DNA of 64,000 bases from Pseudomonas paraglycinae (GCF_021601625.1 NZ_BQHR01000018.1:61787-125786); one strand, 5' to 3'; counted from the first letter of the stretch, positions 1 to 8,859 are shown. Notes: generated by a model from the letters alone, not told the origin. Numbers and translations: made by a program.

Positions 1-1
1 G

Positions 2-1180
2 GCCTATCTGAATTTGTTCGGCTACGAAGCGCTGCACAACACCGTCGGCCCGCGTGAGCCGGTGACCCTGGCGCGCAATGGCCCGGCGGTCGGCCACGAC
101 ATCGTGCTGATCATCGACGAGAGCATTTCCGGCAATTACCTGGACATCAACGCGCCGTTCGGCGTGCACAGCAACCTCAAGCAGGCCCGTCCGGGCGTCG
201 AAATCTTCAATTACGGCTACGCGGCGTCCATCGCCAATTGCAGCGCCGACACCAACATCACCCTGCGCTACGGCGGCACCCGCGCCGACTACATGCGGAT
301 CAACAGCACGCTGCCGTCGATCTGGCAATACGCGAAAAAGGCCGGCATGCGCACGGTCTACATCGACGCTCAGCGCACCGGTGGCAACCTGCAGAACCTG
401 ATGAACGATGCCGAGAAAAAGGACATCGACGAATTCGTGCAATTCGACCAGACCAGCGTGCGCGACCGCGACATGGCCGCCGCCGCCAAGCTGATCGAAC
501 TGCTCAACGACGATAAACCGGAGCTGGTGCTGATCAACAAGGTCGGCGCGCATTTCCCGGTGCACGACAAATACCCGGACGCCTTTATGGCCTACCGGCC
601 GACCTTGCCGCGCGGACAGTTCACGGAAGTCGCCGACACCGGCGAGCGCACCGGCTTCAACGGCCAGCCGGATGACTGGGTGCTGTATCGCAACGCCTAC
701 AAGAACACCGTGCTGTGGAATGTCGGCGAGTTCTTTTCGCGGGTATTTGCCCAGGCCAATCTGAACAACGCGCTGCTGATCTACACCTCGGATCACGGCC
801 AGGATTTGCACGAGCGCGGTAATCCGGGACTGAACACCCACTGCGGCGGCGACCCGGTGGAGGAAGAAGGGCTGGTGCCGCTGGTGGTGATTCAGGGCGA
901 CCAGTTGCAGGCGCTCGACTGGTCGGCGCAACTGGCGGCGAACAAGGATCGCTCCAGTCACTACAACATCTTCCCGACCCTGTTGCAGTTGATGGGCTAC
1001 GACCTGCCGGGAATCGAAGCGGTGTACGGCAAACCGCTGAGCGTGGCGACGGCGGATGAATTCACCTTCAACTACCGCTTCAACGCGCGGCTGGGGGCCA
1101 AACCCGAGTGGAAACACATCGACCTGAACAGCATCGTGACGCCGGGTGAAGCGCCGACGAGTGTGGCGGTGGGTCAGTAA
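2..1180 (+). CDS. Sulfatase / phosphoethanolamine-transferase-like protein, 5' truncated by window edge
   Basis: The frame is open at the left edge, so the N-terminus, normally several membrane helices in this family, lies outside the window; 392 residues are visible. The visible part looks like the periplasmic alkaline-phosphatase-fold domain. It has an early metal-site strand (VLIIDES), a stretch with the probable nucleophile region (NCSADTNITLRYGG) and the late metal site SDHGQDLHERG followed by THCGGDP. Family members move phosphoethanolamine or hydrolyse sulfate esters at the cell envelope; the substrate cannot be read here. It ends 50 bp before the ABC ATPase start on the same strand, so co-transcription is possible but unproven. 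Confidence 0.8.
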   Translation, partial: AYLNLFGYEALHNTVGPREPVTLARNGPAVGHDIVLIIDESISGNYLDINAPFGVHSNLKQARPGVEIFNYGYAASIANCSADTNITLRYGGTRADYMRINSTLPSIWQYAKKAGMRTVYIDAQRTGGNLQNLMNDAEKKDIDEFVQFDQTSVRDRDMAAAAKLIELLNDDKPELVLINKVGAHFPVHDKYPDAFMAYRPTLPRGQFTEVADTGERTGFNGQPDDWVLYRNAYKNTVLWNVGEFFSRVFAQANLNNALLIYTSDHGQDLHERGNPGLNTHCGGDPVEEEGLVPLVVIQGDQLQALDWSAQLAANKDRSSHYNIFPTLLQLMGYDLPGIEAVYGKPLSVATADEFTFNYRFNARLGAKPEWKHIDLNSIVTPGEAPTSVAVGQ

Positions 1181-1230
1181 CGCGTCGGTATCCGCTATCC
1201 TTGGCCGACACGGATCGATCGGATGGCGGC

Positions 1231-1884
1231 ATGCTCCAGGTTCAAAACGTCTTCAAAAGCTACCTCACCCCGCAAGGGCCGTTGCCGGTGCTGCAAGGCA
1301 TCGACCTGACGCTCAAGCCCGGCAGCAGTCTGGCGCTGATGGGCGAGTCGGGCAGCGGCAAGAGCACGCTGCTGCACCTGATCGCCGGGCTCGACAAAGT
1401 CGACAGCGGCATCATCAGCAGCGGCGAACATCGGCTGGATCGCATGAACGAGGCGCAACTGGCCAATTGGCGGCGCACGGAAATCGGTCTGGTGTTCCAG
1501 CAGTACAACCTGATCGGCAGCCTGCGGATCGAGGACAACCTGGCGTTTCAGGCGCGGCTGGCCGGGCGGCATGATCCGCGCTGGCAGCATCATCTGGTGC
1601 AGCGCCTGGGGCTGGGCGAGTTACTCAAGCGCTATCCCGAACAACTCTCCGGCGGCCAGCAACAGCGGGTCGCGCTCGGCCGGGCGCTGGCCGCGCAACC
1701 GAAGCTGCTGCTGGCCGACGAGCCCACCGGCAGCCTCGACGAAGCCACCAGCGACGAAGTACTGCGGCTGTTGCTGGAATTGCTCGACGACACCCCGACC
1801 ACTTTGCTGATGGTCACCCACAGTCAGCGCGTGGCGGCGCGGCTGGCGGAGCGCGTGGTGCTGTCCAGCGGTCGGTTGACGTGA
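1231..1884 (+). CDS. ABC transporter ATP-binding protein (LolD/MacB type; AttE-like)
   Basis: This 217-residue nucleotide-binding subunit is expected to power a membrane export or lipoprotein-handling machine. Walker A GESGSGKST is at residues 38-46, the Q-loop FQQ near 90, the signature LSGGQQQR at 139-146, Walker B LLLADEP at 159-165 with the D-loop GSLD after it, and the switch histidine VTHSQ near 195. The frame extends upstream to a TTG, but the ATG used here starts right at the family N-terminus (MLQVQNVFKSY). The stop overlaps the GTG start of the permease gene. With the fused permease and a lipocalin-like lipoprotein it forms a set commonly annotated AttEFGH in Pseudomonas. The transported substrate is unknown. 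Confidence 0.9.
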   Translation: MLQVQNVFKSYLTPQGPLPVLQGIDLTLKPGSSLALMGESGSGKSTLLHLIAGLDKVDSGIISSGEHRLDRMNEAQLANWRRTEIGLVFQQYNLIGSLRIEDNLAFQARLAGRHDPRWQHHLVQRLGLGELLKRYPEQLSGGQQQRVALGRALAAQPKLLLADEPTGSLDEATSDEVLRLLLELLDDTPTTLLMVTHSQRVAARLAERVVLSSGRLT

Positions 1885-4352
1885 AGGTTTTCCGCCACGC
1901 GCTGATGGCGCTGCTCAGTCACTGGCGGCGCCATCCGGTGCAGTTTTTCAGCGTGCTGACCGGTTTGTGGCTGGCCACCAGCCTGTTGACCGGGGTCGAA
2001 GCGCTCAACAGTCAGGCGCGGGACAGTTACGCCCGGGCCAGCCAGTTGATTGGCGGCGAACCCCAGGCCAGCCTCAGTACGCCAAACGGCGCGACGTTTC
2101 CGCAGCAATGGTTCGTTGATCTGCGGCGTCTGGGCTGGCCGGTGTCGCCGGTGCTGCAAGGGCGCCTGATTCTTAAAAATCACGAAAACCAGCGCCTGCA
2201 ATTGATGGGCATCGAACCGGTGTCGTTGCCCGGCGACAGCGCGGTGGCCGGACAGGCGATGCCGATCGAGCGCATCGTCGAGTTCTTCAGCCCGCCGGGC
2301 AGCACCTGGATTTCTCCCGAAACCTTGCGGGCGTTGAACCTCGCCGAGGGCGCGACCCCGGCCAGCGAAACCGGCCAGACGTTGCCGCCGCTGCGAGCGC
2401 AAACCGACATGGCCCCCGGCGTGCTGCTGGTGGACATTGGCGTCGCTCAGCGCGTACTCGAACAACCCGAGCAACTGTCACGCCTGCTGCTGCCAAAGGA
2501 TTTTCACGCTGACATCCCGGCCGCGTTCAAAGGTCAGTTGCAGCTCAAGAGCAGTGGCGAGGAAAACAACCTTGCGCGACTGACCGAAAGCTTCCACCTC
2601 AACCTCGATGCGCTCGGATTTCTCTCGTTCATTGTCGGTTTGTTTATCGTCCACGCGGCTATCGGTCTGGCGCTGGAGCAACGTCGGGGATTGCTGCGCA
2701 CCTTGAGGGCCTGCGGGGTCAGCGCGCGGATGCTGATCGCTTGCCTGATCGTCGAACTCGGCGCGTTGGCGTTGATCGGCGGGTTGTTCGGTGTGGTCAG
2801 CGGTTACTGGTTGGCGAGCGTGCTGTTGCCGGACGTCGCGGCCAGCCTGCGCGGTCTGTACGGCGCGGAAGTGGCGGGGCAGTTGCGCCTGAGTCCGTGG
2901 TGGTGGTTCAGCGGCATCGGCTTGAGTCTGCTCGGCGCGTTGCTGGCCGGGGCCAACAGCCTGCTGCGGGCGGCGCGTCTGCCGTTGCTGGCGGTGGCGG
3001 ATCCGCAGGCCTGGCATCAGCAACATGCGCGCTGGTTGCGGCGTCAGGGTTGGGTCGCGGGTATCTGTGCAGTGATTGCGCTGGCGGCGTTGGTGTGGGG
3101 CAACAGCCTGGCCAGCGGTTTTGTGTTGATGGCGGGGCTGTTGCTCGGCGCCGCGCTGGCGCTTCCGGTGTTGCTCAGTGCGTTGCTCAACGGTTTGCTC
3201 GGTCGCAGCCGATCGGTGCTCGGGCAATGGTTTCTCGCCGATTGCCGCCAGCAATTGCCGGCGCTGAGTCTGGCGTTGATGGCGCTGCTGCTGGCGATGG
3301 CGGCAAACATCGGTGCCGGCAGCATGACCGCCGGTTTTCGCCAGACCTTCAACGACTGGCTCGAACAACGGCTCACCGCCGAGCTTTATCTGAACCCGAG
3401 CAACCCGGCGCAGGCGCGGGAGCTGTACACCTGGCTCAAACAGCAAGCGAATGTCACCGCGATCATGCCCAACTGGCAGGTCTCTGTGACGCTGCAAGGC
3501 TGGCCGGCGGACGTGTTCGGGATCATCGATCATCCGCACTATCGCCAGCACTGGCCGTTGCTCGAATCTCGAGGAGACGACCCGTGGGCGGCGCTGGCCA
3601 AGGACGATGCGGTGATGCTCAGCGAACAACTGGCGCGGCGCTTGAAAGTGACGCCGGGCGATCACCTGTCGATTCCCACGCCGGGCGGGTCGTGGTCGCC
3701 GCGCATCGTCGGCATCTACGCCGACTACGGCAATCCCAAGGGCCATGTGCTGGTCAACAGCAATCACCTGTTGCGCGGCTGGCCACAGCTGACGCCAAAC
3801 CGCTTCAACCTGCGCATCGACCCGCCGAACATCCCGGCGTTGCTCACGGCCTTGCAGGCACGCTTCCAGCTTGATGACAGCCGGATCGTCGATCAGGCGC
3901 GGCTCAAGGGCTGGTCGGTGCAAGTCTTCGAACGCACCTTCGCCGCGACCGCCGCGCTGAATAGCCTGACGCTTGCCGTCGCCGGCGTGGCGCTGTTCAT
4001 CAGCCTGCTGACCCAGAGTCAGAGCCGTCTCGGCCAGCTCGCACCGTTGTGGGCCCTAGGCGTGACGCGACGGCAATTGATGCTGCTCAACCTCGGGCAA
4101 ACGTGGCTGTTGGCGCTGCTGACGCTGGTGCTGGCCTTGCCGTTGGGCATCGGCCTGGCGTGGTGTCTGGACGCGGTGATCAACGTTCAGGCCTTCGGCT
4201 GGCGTCTGCCGCTGCGGGTGTTTCCATTGCAGTTGCTGCAACTGATGGGGCTGGCGCTGCTGGCGACGTTGCTGGCCTCGGCGTGGCCGCTGTATTCGCT
4301 GTACCGCACGCAACCGGCGGACCTGCTGAGGACGTTTGCTCATGAAGACTAG
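1881..4352 (+). CDS. ABC transporter permease, FtsX/MacB-like (AttF-AttG-like fusion)
   Basis: This 823-residue integral membrane protein starts at a GTG overlapping the ATPase stop codon (GTGA). A first helix lies near residues 15-35, followed by a soluble region of about 200 residues, then a block of helices (about 245-470). A second soluble region (about 490-680) and a final three-helix block (about 690-810) follow. This is two FtsX-type units in tandem, as in LolC/E-like or DUF214 permeases, so one polypeptide probably replaces two permease subunits. Its 3' end overlaps the lipoprotein gene by 11 bp, implying translational coupling. It is expected in the inner membrane, paired with the upstream ATPase. 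The substrate is not evident. Confidence 0.88.
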   Translation: MKVFRHALMALLSHWRRHPVQFFSVLTGLWLATSLLTGVEALNSQARDSYARASQLIGGEPQASLSTPNGATFPQQWFVDLRRLGWPVSPVLQGRLILKNHENQRLQLMGIEPVSLPGDSAVAGQAMPIERIVEFFSPPGSTWISPETLRALNLAEGATPASETGQTLPPLRAQTDMAPGVLLVDIGVAQRVLEQPEQLSRLLLPKDFHADIPAAFKGQLQLKSSGEENNLARLTESFHLNLDALGFLSFIVGLFIVHAAIGLALEQRRGLLRTLRACGVSARMLIACLIVELGALALIGGLFGVVSGYWLASVLLPDVAASLRGLYGAEVAGQLRLSPWWWFSGIGLSLLGALLAGANSLLRAARLPLLAVADPQAWHQQHARWLRRQGWVAGICAVIALAALVWGNSLASGFVLMAGLLLGAALALPVLLSALLNGLLGRSRSVLGQWFLADCRQQLPALSLALMALLLAMAANIGAGSMTAGFRQTFNDWLEQRLTAELYLNPSNPAQARELYTWLKQQANVTAIMPNWQVSVTLQGWPADVFGIIDHPHYRQHWPLLESRGDDPWAALAKDDAVMLSEQLARRLKVTPGDHLSIPTPGGSWSPRIVGIYADYGNPKGHVLVNSNHLLRGWPQLTPNRFNLRIDPPNIPALLTALQARFQLDDSRIVDQARLKGWSVQVFERTFAATAALNSLTLAVAGVALFISLLTQSQSRLGQLAPLWALGVTRRQLMLLNLGQTWLLALLTLVLALPLGIGLAWCLDAVINVQAFGWRLPLRVFPLQLLQLMGLALLATLLASAWPLYSLYRTQPADLLRTFAHED

Positions 4353-5409
4353 GTTTGCGCTGGTGTTTTTGGCGTTGTTGCTCAGTGGTTGCGATAACTC
4401 CGTACCGGAGCAGAAGGGCTTTGCCGGGATGGGCGCTCAGGCGCAGGCGTTTACGCCGGTGGTGCCGGGTCGGGTGTTCAGCTTCCCGGCGGATCACGGC
4501 GCCCATGACGGTTTTCGTATCGAATGGTGGTACGTGACGGCCAATCTCAAGGATGCGCAGGGCAACGATTTCGGCGTGCAGTGGACGTTGTTTCGCAGCG
4601 CTCTGAACGCCTCGCCGCCGCAGCCGGGCTGGGCCAACCAGGCGATCTGGCTCGGGCATGCGGCGGTCACCTCGGCCAGCGTCCACCATGCCGCCGAGCG
4701 TTACGCCCGTGGCGGCGTCGGGCAGGCAGGCGTGCGTGCGGCGCCGTTCGAGGCGTGGATTGATGACTGGCGTTTCGTCAGTCAGGCGAGCGATCCGCTG
4801 GCCGACCTGCAACTCAGCGCCCGGGATAAAAACTTCAGCTACCAATTGCGCCTGACCTCCAGCCGCCCGCTGGTGCTGCAAGGCGACAAGGGTTTCAGTC
4901 AGAAATCCGAACAGGGCCAGGCGTCGTATTACTACAGTCAGCCGTTTTTCCAGGCCAGCGGCACCCTGCAGATCGACGGCCAGACCTACACCGTCAACGG
5001 CCCGGCCTGGCTTGATCGTGAGTGGAGCAGCCAGCCGCTGACCGCCAACCAGACGGGCTGGGACTGGTTCTCCCTGCATCTGGACGGCGGCGAACACGTC
5101 ATGCTGTACCGCATGCGCCAGAAGGAAGGGGCGCCGTACCTGACCGGCACGTGGATTGCCGCCGATGGCCAGACCGAAACCCTGCACGCCGAACAGATCA
5201 AGCTGACCCCGAAGGACACTGCGAAGGTCGCCGGCCGTTCGATGCCGGTGCGCTGGTCGATCGACATTCCGCAAAAAAATCTGCAGATCACCCTTGATGC
5301 AATCAACCCCGACGCCTGGATGAACCTGCGCATTCCGTATTGGGAAGGGCCGGTGCGCCTGAGCGGCAACCGGGGCGGGCAGGGCTATCTGGAGATGACC
5401 GGGTATTGA
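4342..5409 (+). CDS. Lipocalin-like / CrtC-family lipoprotein (AttH-like)
   Basis: This 355-residue protein opens with a lipoprotein signal peptide whose lipobox LLSGC puts the lipidated cysteine near residue 17. The rest resembles the hydroxyneurosporene synthase (CrtC)/lipocalin-like family: HGAHDGFRIEWWYVTANL early, LDREWSSQ in the middle and many aromatic beta strands. The ATG at 4342 is preferred over an in-frame TTG two codons upstream. It overlaps the permease 3' end and is the last gene of the ABC cluster. By analogy with clusters annotated AttH it is probably a periplasm-facing partner of the transporter that binds a hydrophobic ligand. Carotenoid hydratase activity is not implied by this context. 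Confidence 0.82.
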   Translation: MKTRFALVFLALLLSGCDNSVPEQKGFAGMGAQAQAFTPVVPGRVFSFPADHGAHDGFRIEWWYVTANLKDAQGNDFGVQWTLFRSALNASPPQPGWANQAIWLGHAAVTSASVHHAAERYARGGVGQAGVRAAPFEAWIDDWRFVSQASDPLADLQLSARDKNFSYQLRLTSSRPLVLQGDKGFSQKSEQGQASYYYSQPFFQASGTLQIDGQTYTVNGPAWLDREWSSQPLTANQTGWDWFSLHLDGGEHVMLYRMRQKEGAPYLTGTWIAADGQTETLHAEQIKLTPKDTAKVAGRSMPVRWSIDIPQKNLQITLDAINPDAWMNLRIPYWEGPVRLSGNRGGQGYLEMTGY

Positions 5410-5495
5410 TTCCACGCGCCGTGCCGCGAAGGAATCGATTGGAACTCTGTCCGGGATGCCCCCTCTACCGAGGAACATGGCCGAGGATCCGATCC

Positions 5496-5738
5496 ATGAG
5501 CGAGGAACTGAAATCTCCAGACCTGACGACCTGGCAGCAGATGTTTGACGATCAGACGTACTGGCAACAATCCCCAGATGCCCATTACTTCGATCTGCAG
5601 CGCATTGCTGACGATTTGCTCGGCCAAGGTGCCATCGATCTTGAGCAGTGGCAGATCCTCAGAGCCAAGGCCGATGACCTGCACAAGGACTCACCCGCCG
5701 TAAATGTTGCGCGGGAACTCGATGACCCGGAAGCCTGA
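5496..5738 (+). CDS. Small hypothetical protein (80 aa)
   Basis: An 80-residue acidic protein starting at an ATG 86 bp after the lipoprotein gene. It begins MSEELKSPDLTTWQQMF and is soluble and probably mostly helical, with several W/Q-rich segments (DLEQWQILRAKADDL). No signal peptide, membrane segment or catalytic motif is visible. The next small gene follows after 11 bp with a strong ribosome-binding site, so the two are probably co-transcribed. I do not recognise a characterised family. Confidence 0.6.
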   Translation: MSEELKSPDLTTWQQMFDDQTYWQQSPDAHYFDLQRIADDLLGQGAIDLEQWQILRAKADDLHKDSPAVNVARELDDPEA

Positions 5739-5749
5739 GGAGGTACGAC

Positions 5750-5929
5750 ATGAAGACTGTTCCTGATAGCGAGCACCCCGACGAACCTCGTCCGCCGGGT
5801 GAAACCGAGCGCGACAACGACGCACTGCGTCCCACCGATCCCAAACAGCGGCAGAGCTCCGGTAAAGGCACCGCCAGTGGCGAGTCAACCGCGCAGGACA
5901 CCGCGCAACGATCGCGGAGCAAACCCTGA
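5750..5929 (+). CDS. Small disordered hydrophilic protein (59 aa)
   Basis: A 59-codon gene starting MKTVPDSEHPDEPRPPGE and ending RSRSKP. It is supported by a near-ideal ribosome-binding site (GAGGAGG, about 6 bp before the ATG) and by its position 11 bp after the preceding small gene. It is rich in P, D, E, S, T, K and R with almost no hydrophobic residues, so it should be intrinsically disordered. Similar short charged proteins are common in Pseudomonas and often stress-linked, but no function can be assigned from the sequence. Confidence 0.55.
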   Translation: MKTVPDSEHPDEPRPPGETERDNDALRPTDPKQRQSSGKGTASGESTAQDTAQRSRSKP

Positions 5930-6012
5930 AGGGCGTCTATGCTCACTGGCACATCCGTCGCTGACCGCGTTGGCGATGGGTGCTGCCATCCATCACAGGG
6001 AATGTATCGCTT

Positions 6013-6597
6013 ATGAAGCTCCAAGCACTGACGCACGCCATTGCACTTGCCACTGTCCTTTCTACTGCCAGCTTTTCGGCGGTGGCCGCCGATATACCGC
6101 TTTCGGCCGCTGTCGAGGCCGACCGGGTCACCACCAAAGTGCTGGCGGTTGACCCGGCCAATCATCAAGTGATCCTGGAAGGCGCGGAAGGTCGCCAGGT
6201 GCACATTCAGCTCAGCGACAAGGCGAAAAACCTCGGTAATTTGAAAGTGGGCGATCTGGTTCAGATCGAAGTGACCCGCTCTGTGGCCGCTTATCTGGAC
6301 ACCGACGTGGATAAAGGTCTGCCAGGCTCTACCGAGCGCACGGGTGAACTGCGCAACGCCGTGGGCAGCAGCAACCCCGGTGGCGAGGCCTTCCGCCAGG
6401 TTCAGGTGCAACTGAAAATCACCAAAATTGATTTGGCGACAAACCAGGTCACCCTGGAAAACCCGTCGGGCCAGTCGAAAACCCTCAACGTCGAAAAGCC
6501 TGAGATTCAGGCCAAACTGAAAGATTTGAAAGTCGGGCAAAGCGTCGTGGTCACTTACACCGATGTATTAAAAGTGACCAGTCAGCATGAAAGTTGA
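6013..6597 (+). CDS. Secreted protein with two OB-like repeats
   Basis: A 194-residue protein starting at ATG 6013 behind AGGGA. A Sec signal peptide (about residues 1-26, cleavage after AVAA) indicates export to the periplasm. The mature part holds two similar units of about 55 residues. Each follows the pattern V/I-x-K-V/I-L/D-x-A-x-N-x-Q-V-x-L-E, then a short basic loop and a closing LKVGD/GQxVxVxxT strand. This suggests an internal duplication of a small beta-barrel (OB-like) domain. A polar linker (about 105-135) joins the units. No catalytic residues are evident. The gene is followed by a bidirectional-looking terminator after an AT-richer 290-bp interval. Confidence 0.68.
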   Translation: MKLQALTHAIALATVLSTASFSAVAADIPLSAAVEADRVTTKVLAVDPANHQVILEGAEGRQVHIQLSDKAKNLGNLKVGDLVQIEVTRSVAAYLDTDVDKGLPGSTERTGELRNAVGSSNPGGEAFRQVQVQLKITKIDLATNQVTLENPSGQSKTLNVEKPEIQAKLKDLKVGQSVVVTYTDVLKVTSQHES

Positions 6598-6715
6598 GTA
6601 TTGACTCTACAGAATGGCTGTTCTTGTACAAGTAATTGTATGAGAACAGTCATATGAAGTATTCGAGGTGGTGATGTCAGAAAGTTTGTCGGGAAAAATC
6701 GGTAAGCAATGTCCT

Positions 6716-6895
6716 TTAACTTTTCAGTACATAAATTTCATCTTCAATTAGCACGACATATCCGCCAACTTCCATTAAAATCCCTCCCGTTCGCCCAGTG
6801 TCAGGGCTCTTTACCGGTGCATGGATTGCCAGGCCATTACACTGGGCGAACACCTCCTCGGAGTGGAAGCCAAAGAATTCAGATGCAAAAAGGGC
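6716..6895 (-). other. Possible small ORF or gene remnant
   Basis: On the minus strand the interval between the secreted-protein gene and the terminator contains an open frame whose translation looks protein-like (SEEVFAQCNGLAIHAP, then GGYVVLIEDEIYVLKS) and ends at 6716. There is no convincing ATG at its left end; the only in-frame ATG would give 19 residues. It may be the decayed C-terminus of a lost gene, or coincidence. The plus strand of the same interval (6598-6886) shows no gene. It also holds an inverted repeat, TTCGCCCAGTGT near 6791 and ACACTGGGCGAA near 6840. Confidence 0.2.
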
Positions 6896-6918
6896 GACTT
6901 TGAAGTCGCCCTTTTTTA
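6887..6918. terminator. Bidirectional Rho-independent terminator
   Basis: A perfect 11-bp GC-rich stem (AAGGGCGACTT pairing with AAGTCGCCCTT), flanked by A-tract and T-tract, lies between the plus-strand secreted-protein gene and the minus-strand glycosyltransferase gene. It can terminate both convergent transcripts. Confidence 0.85.
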
Positions 6919-6923
6919 TTGTC

Positions 6924-7745
6924 TTACGATTTGGCGGGTCGCATGCGCTGTTGTAACTGAAGGCGCTTGAGCGTTTCCTGATACATGGTGGTGCGGCGGT
7001 GCTGTTTGCCGTATCCACCGATCGCGGCCACGGTGCCGGCCTGGATGTGATCCAGGTAGCGGAAGATCGTCCGCGGCGAGAGGCATTTGATGCCGTAGCC
7101 AAGGTTGCTTAAACGATCCTGCAGCGTGTATCCCGGGACCCGGTCGTCCATCGAAAAATGCAGCCCGTGAGCCTTGATCAGCCGTGCATTCCACAAGGTG
7201 CAGAAGCTTTTCAGGTGAGTTTCCCGGTAGGGTTTTGGATCTCGGGAGGACAACCCCAAGTGCTGTTTTGCTCGGCGGAAATAGTGTTTGAAATAACGCG
7301 AAGACAAACGCCAGGTGTCTCTAAGGACGCCGCGATCCAGTTGTTCGACGCAACCGACCGCCGCTGTATCCAAAGATTGCATGCACTCATTCATCATCAT
7401 CGAAAAGACAGTACTGTCAAAAACGAAAGTGTCGGTGTGCAGCAAAAACAGGTAATCGGTTTCAACTTTCGCAAGTGCCAGATCAAGTGCCTTGCCATGA
7501 GCAATATGCCCCGCTTCCTTGCCGGGAGAAGGGCGCTCGATCAAGTTGATCCAGTCCAGAGACCGCAAGTAAATCAGGCTTTCATCGGCGGAATCGTTGT
7601 CCACCACCCACACCGGAATTTGATTCTCCTTGACGTACTGCTGGAGAAACTCCAGGCACATCCGGGTTATTTCCGGCGTCTTGTAATTGACCAATACAAG
7701 ACTGAAGGCGGGCAGTTGTTTAGAGGTGGAATTGATCGCACTCAT
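6924..7745 (-). CDS. Glycosyltransferase family 2
   Basis: A 273-residue GT-A-fold enzyme predicted to transfer a sugar from an NDP-sugar to an unknown acceptor, probably on the inner face of the membrane. The N-terminal nucleotide-binding strand FSLVLVNYKTPEI is followed by VVDNDSADES, and the metal-binding DxD-type motif appears as LLHTDTFVFD near residue 110. The C-terminal quarter is basic and lacks obvious membrane helices. The gene is monocistronic and faces the terminator at 6887-6918. It is divergent from the VanW gene, with about 240 bp between them that must hold both promoters. Confidence 0.82.
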   Translation of the reverse strand: MSAINSTSKQLPAFSLVLVNYKTPEITRMCLEFLQQYVKENQIPVWVVDNDSADESLIYLRSLDWINLIERPSPGKEAGHIAHGKALDLALAKVETDYLFLLHTDTFVFDSTVFSMMMNECMQSLDTAAVGCVEQLDRGVLRDTWRLSSRYFKHYFRRAKQHLGLSSRDPKPYRETHLKSFCTLWNARLIKAHGLHFSMDDRVPGYTLQDRLSNLGYGIKCLSPRTIFRYLDHIQAGTVAAIGGYGKQHRRTTMYQETLKRLQLQQRMRPAKS

Positions 7746-7989
7746 GGTCCGGGCTCACTTCAAGTTGAAGGGTTCTGCTGACGGCAATCAGCACACAGAA
7801 CCGCTGCTTTGTGGCCCGGATGGTAGGGACGCAACCTTAGTTGAAGCTTAATTTCCGAGCGCCCGGGCGGGGCGACTTGTTACGGCTTGCGACAGCGGCG
7901 AGGCGCTTGGCGGCCAAGCGCGGTTGCACGGTAAGATGCGCCGCCCTTTCAAGTTCAAGGAAGACAACGGCCCGCGCCGTTCGCCACGG

Positions 7990-8811
7990 ATGAAACCACT
8001 TTCCCTCTACCACCCGGCCCTTTACTGGCTGCGCGTGTGGCAAAAAAGACTGTTCCGCCACATCGCCTGGCACTGCTCGAGCAAACGCTACGCACGGCCT
8101 GCCACGACGTCCGAGCGCCTGCCTTACCGCTACCTCAAACACACCTCAAAACTGATCCGCAAACTCGGCGACTCCGACCTTGCGCTGCAACGCAACAAAG
8201 TCATCAACCTCAAACTCGCCGTCGCCGCCATCGACGGCGTCACCATCGCCCCCGGCGAATATTTCTCCTTCTGCCGCCTCGTCGGCCGCCCGACCCGCCA
8301 ACGCGGCTACGTCGAAGGCATGGAACTCTCATTCGGCGAAGCCCGCACCGGCATCGGCGGCGGCATCTGCCAACTCAGCAACCTCATCCACTGGATGGCC
8401 ATTCACTCACCCCTGGTCGTCATCGAACGCGCCAACCACAGCTTCGACCCCTTCCCGGACGACGGCCGCGTCCTGCCATTCGGCTCCGGCGCGGCGATCT
8501 TCTACAACTACATCGACCTGGTACTGCACAACCCGACGGATCGCAGCTTTCAGCTGAAGTTGAAGGTCGGGGAGACGCAGTTGGAGGGGGTATTGTTGTG
8601 TGATCGGGCGCGGGCCTATCGGTATCACGTGTTTGACGTGGGGCAGCGGTTTGTGCGGGAGGGGGCGCGGGTGTATCGGGAGAAGGAGATTTGGCGGGAG
8701 GGGAGGGAGAGGGGGGAGGTGGGGGCGTTGGTGGAGAGGGTGCGGGTGTATGGGAATCGGGTTGTGGTTAAGTATGGGGTCGGGGAACAAGTCATTGAAA
8801 GACAGCAGTAG
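7990..8811 (+). CDS. VanW family protein
   Basis: A 273-residue protein with the VanW core: GEYFSFCRLVGRPTRQRGY, then GIGGGICQLSNLIHW and a later NHSFDPFPDD. VanW was first seen in vancomycin-resistance clusters and its biochemical role is unresolved; Pseudomonas copies stand alone, as here. Translation could begin upstream (TTG 7924 or ATG 7936), but MKPLSLYHPALYWLRVW at 7990 looks like the natural start. Composition changes sharply within the gene. Codons before about 8540 are strongly C-ending, whereas those after about 8560 are G-rich on the coding strand, including a run of about 80 bases with hardly any pyrimidines. Confidence 0.8.
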   Translation: MKPLSLYHPALYWLRVWQKRLFRHIAWHCSSKRYARPATTSERLPYRYLKHTSKLIRKLGDSDLALQRNKVINLKLAVAAIDGVTIAPGEYFSFCRLVGRPTRQRGYVEGMELSFGEARTGIGGGICQLSNLIHWMAIHSPLVVIERANHSFDPFPDDGRVLPFGSGAAIFYNYIDLVLHNPTDRSFQLKLKVGETQLEGVLLCDRARAYRYHVFDVGQRFVREGARVYREKEIWREGRERGEVGALVERVRVYGNRVVVKYGVGEQVIERQQ

Positions 8812-8859
8812 GTTGTGTTTTTGCCTTAGGGTTTTGAGTCTGTGACGGAAATAACGCAA

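Noticed and set aside
2478-3923. A 481-codon minus-strand open frame under the ABC permease
   Set aside because: It is rich in Q, R and H as expected for the complement of a GC-rich gene. The plus-strand permease has membrane helices and coupling to its neighbours.
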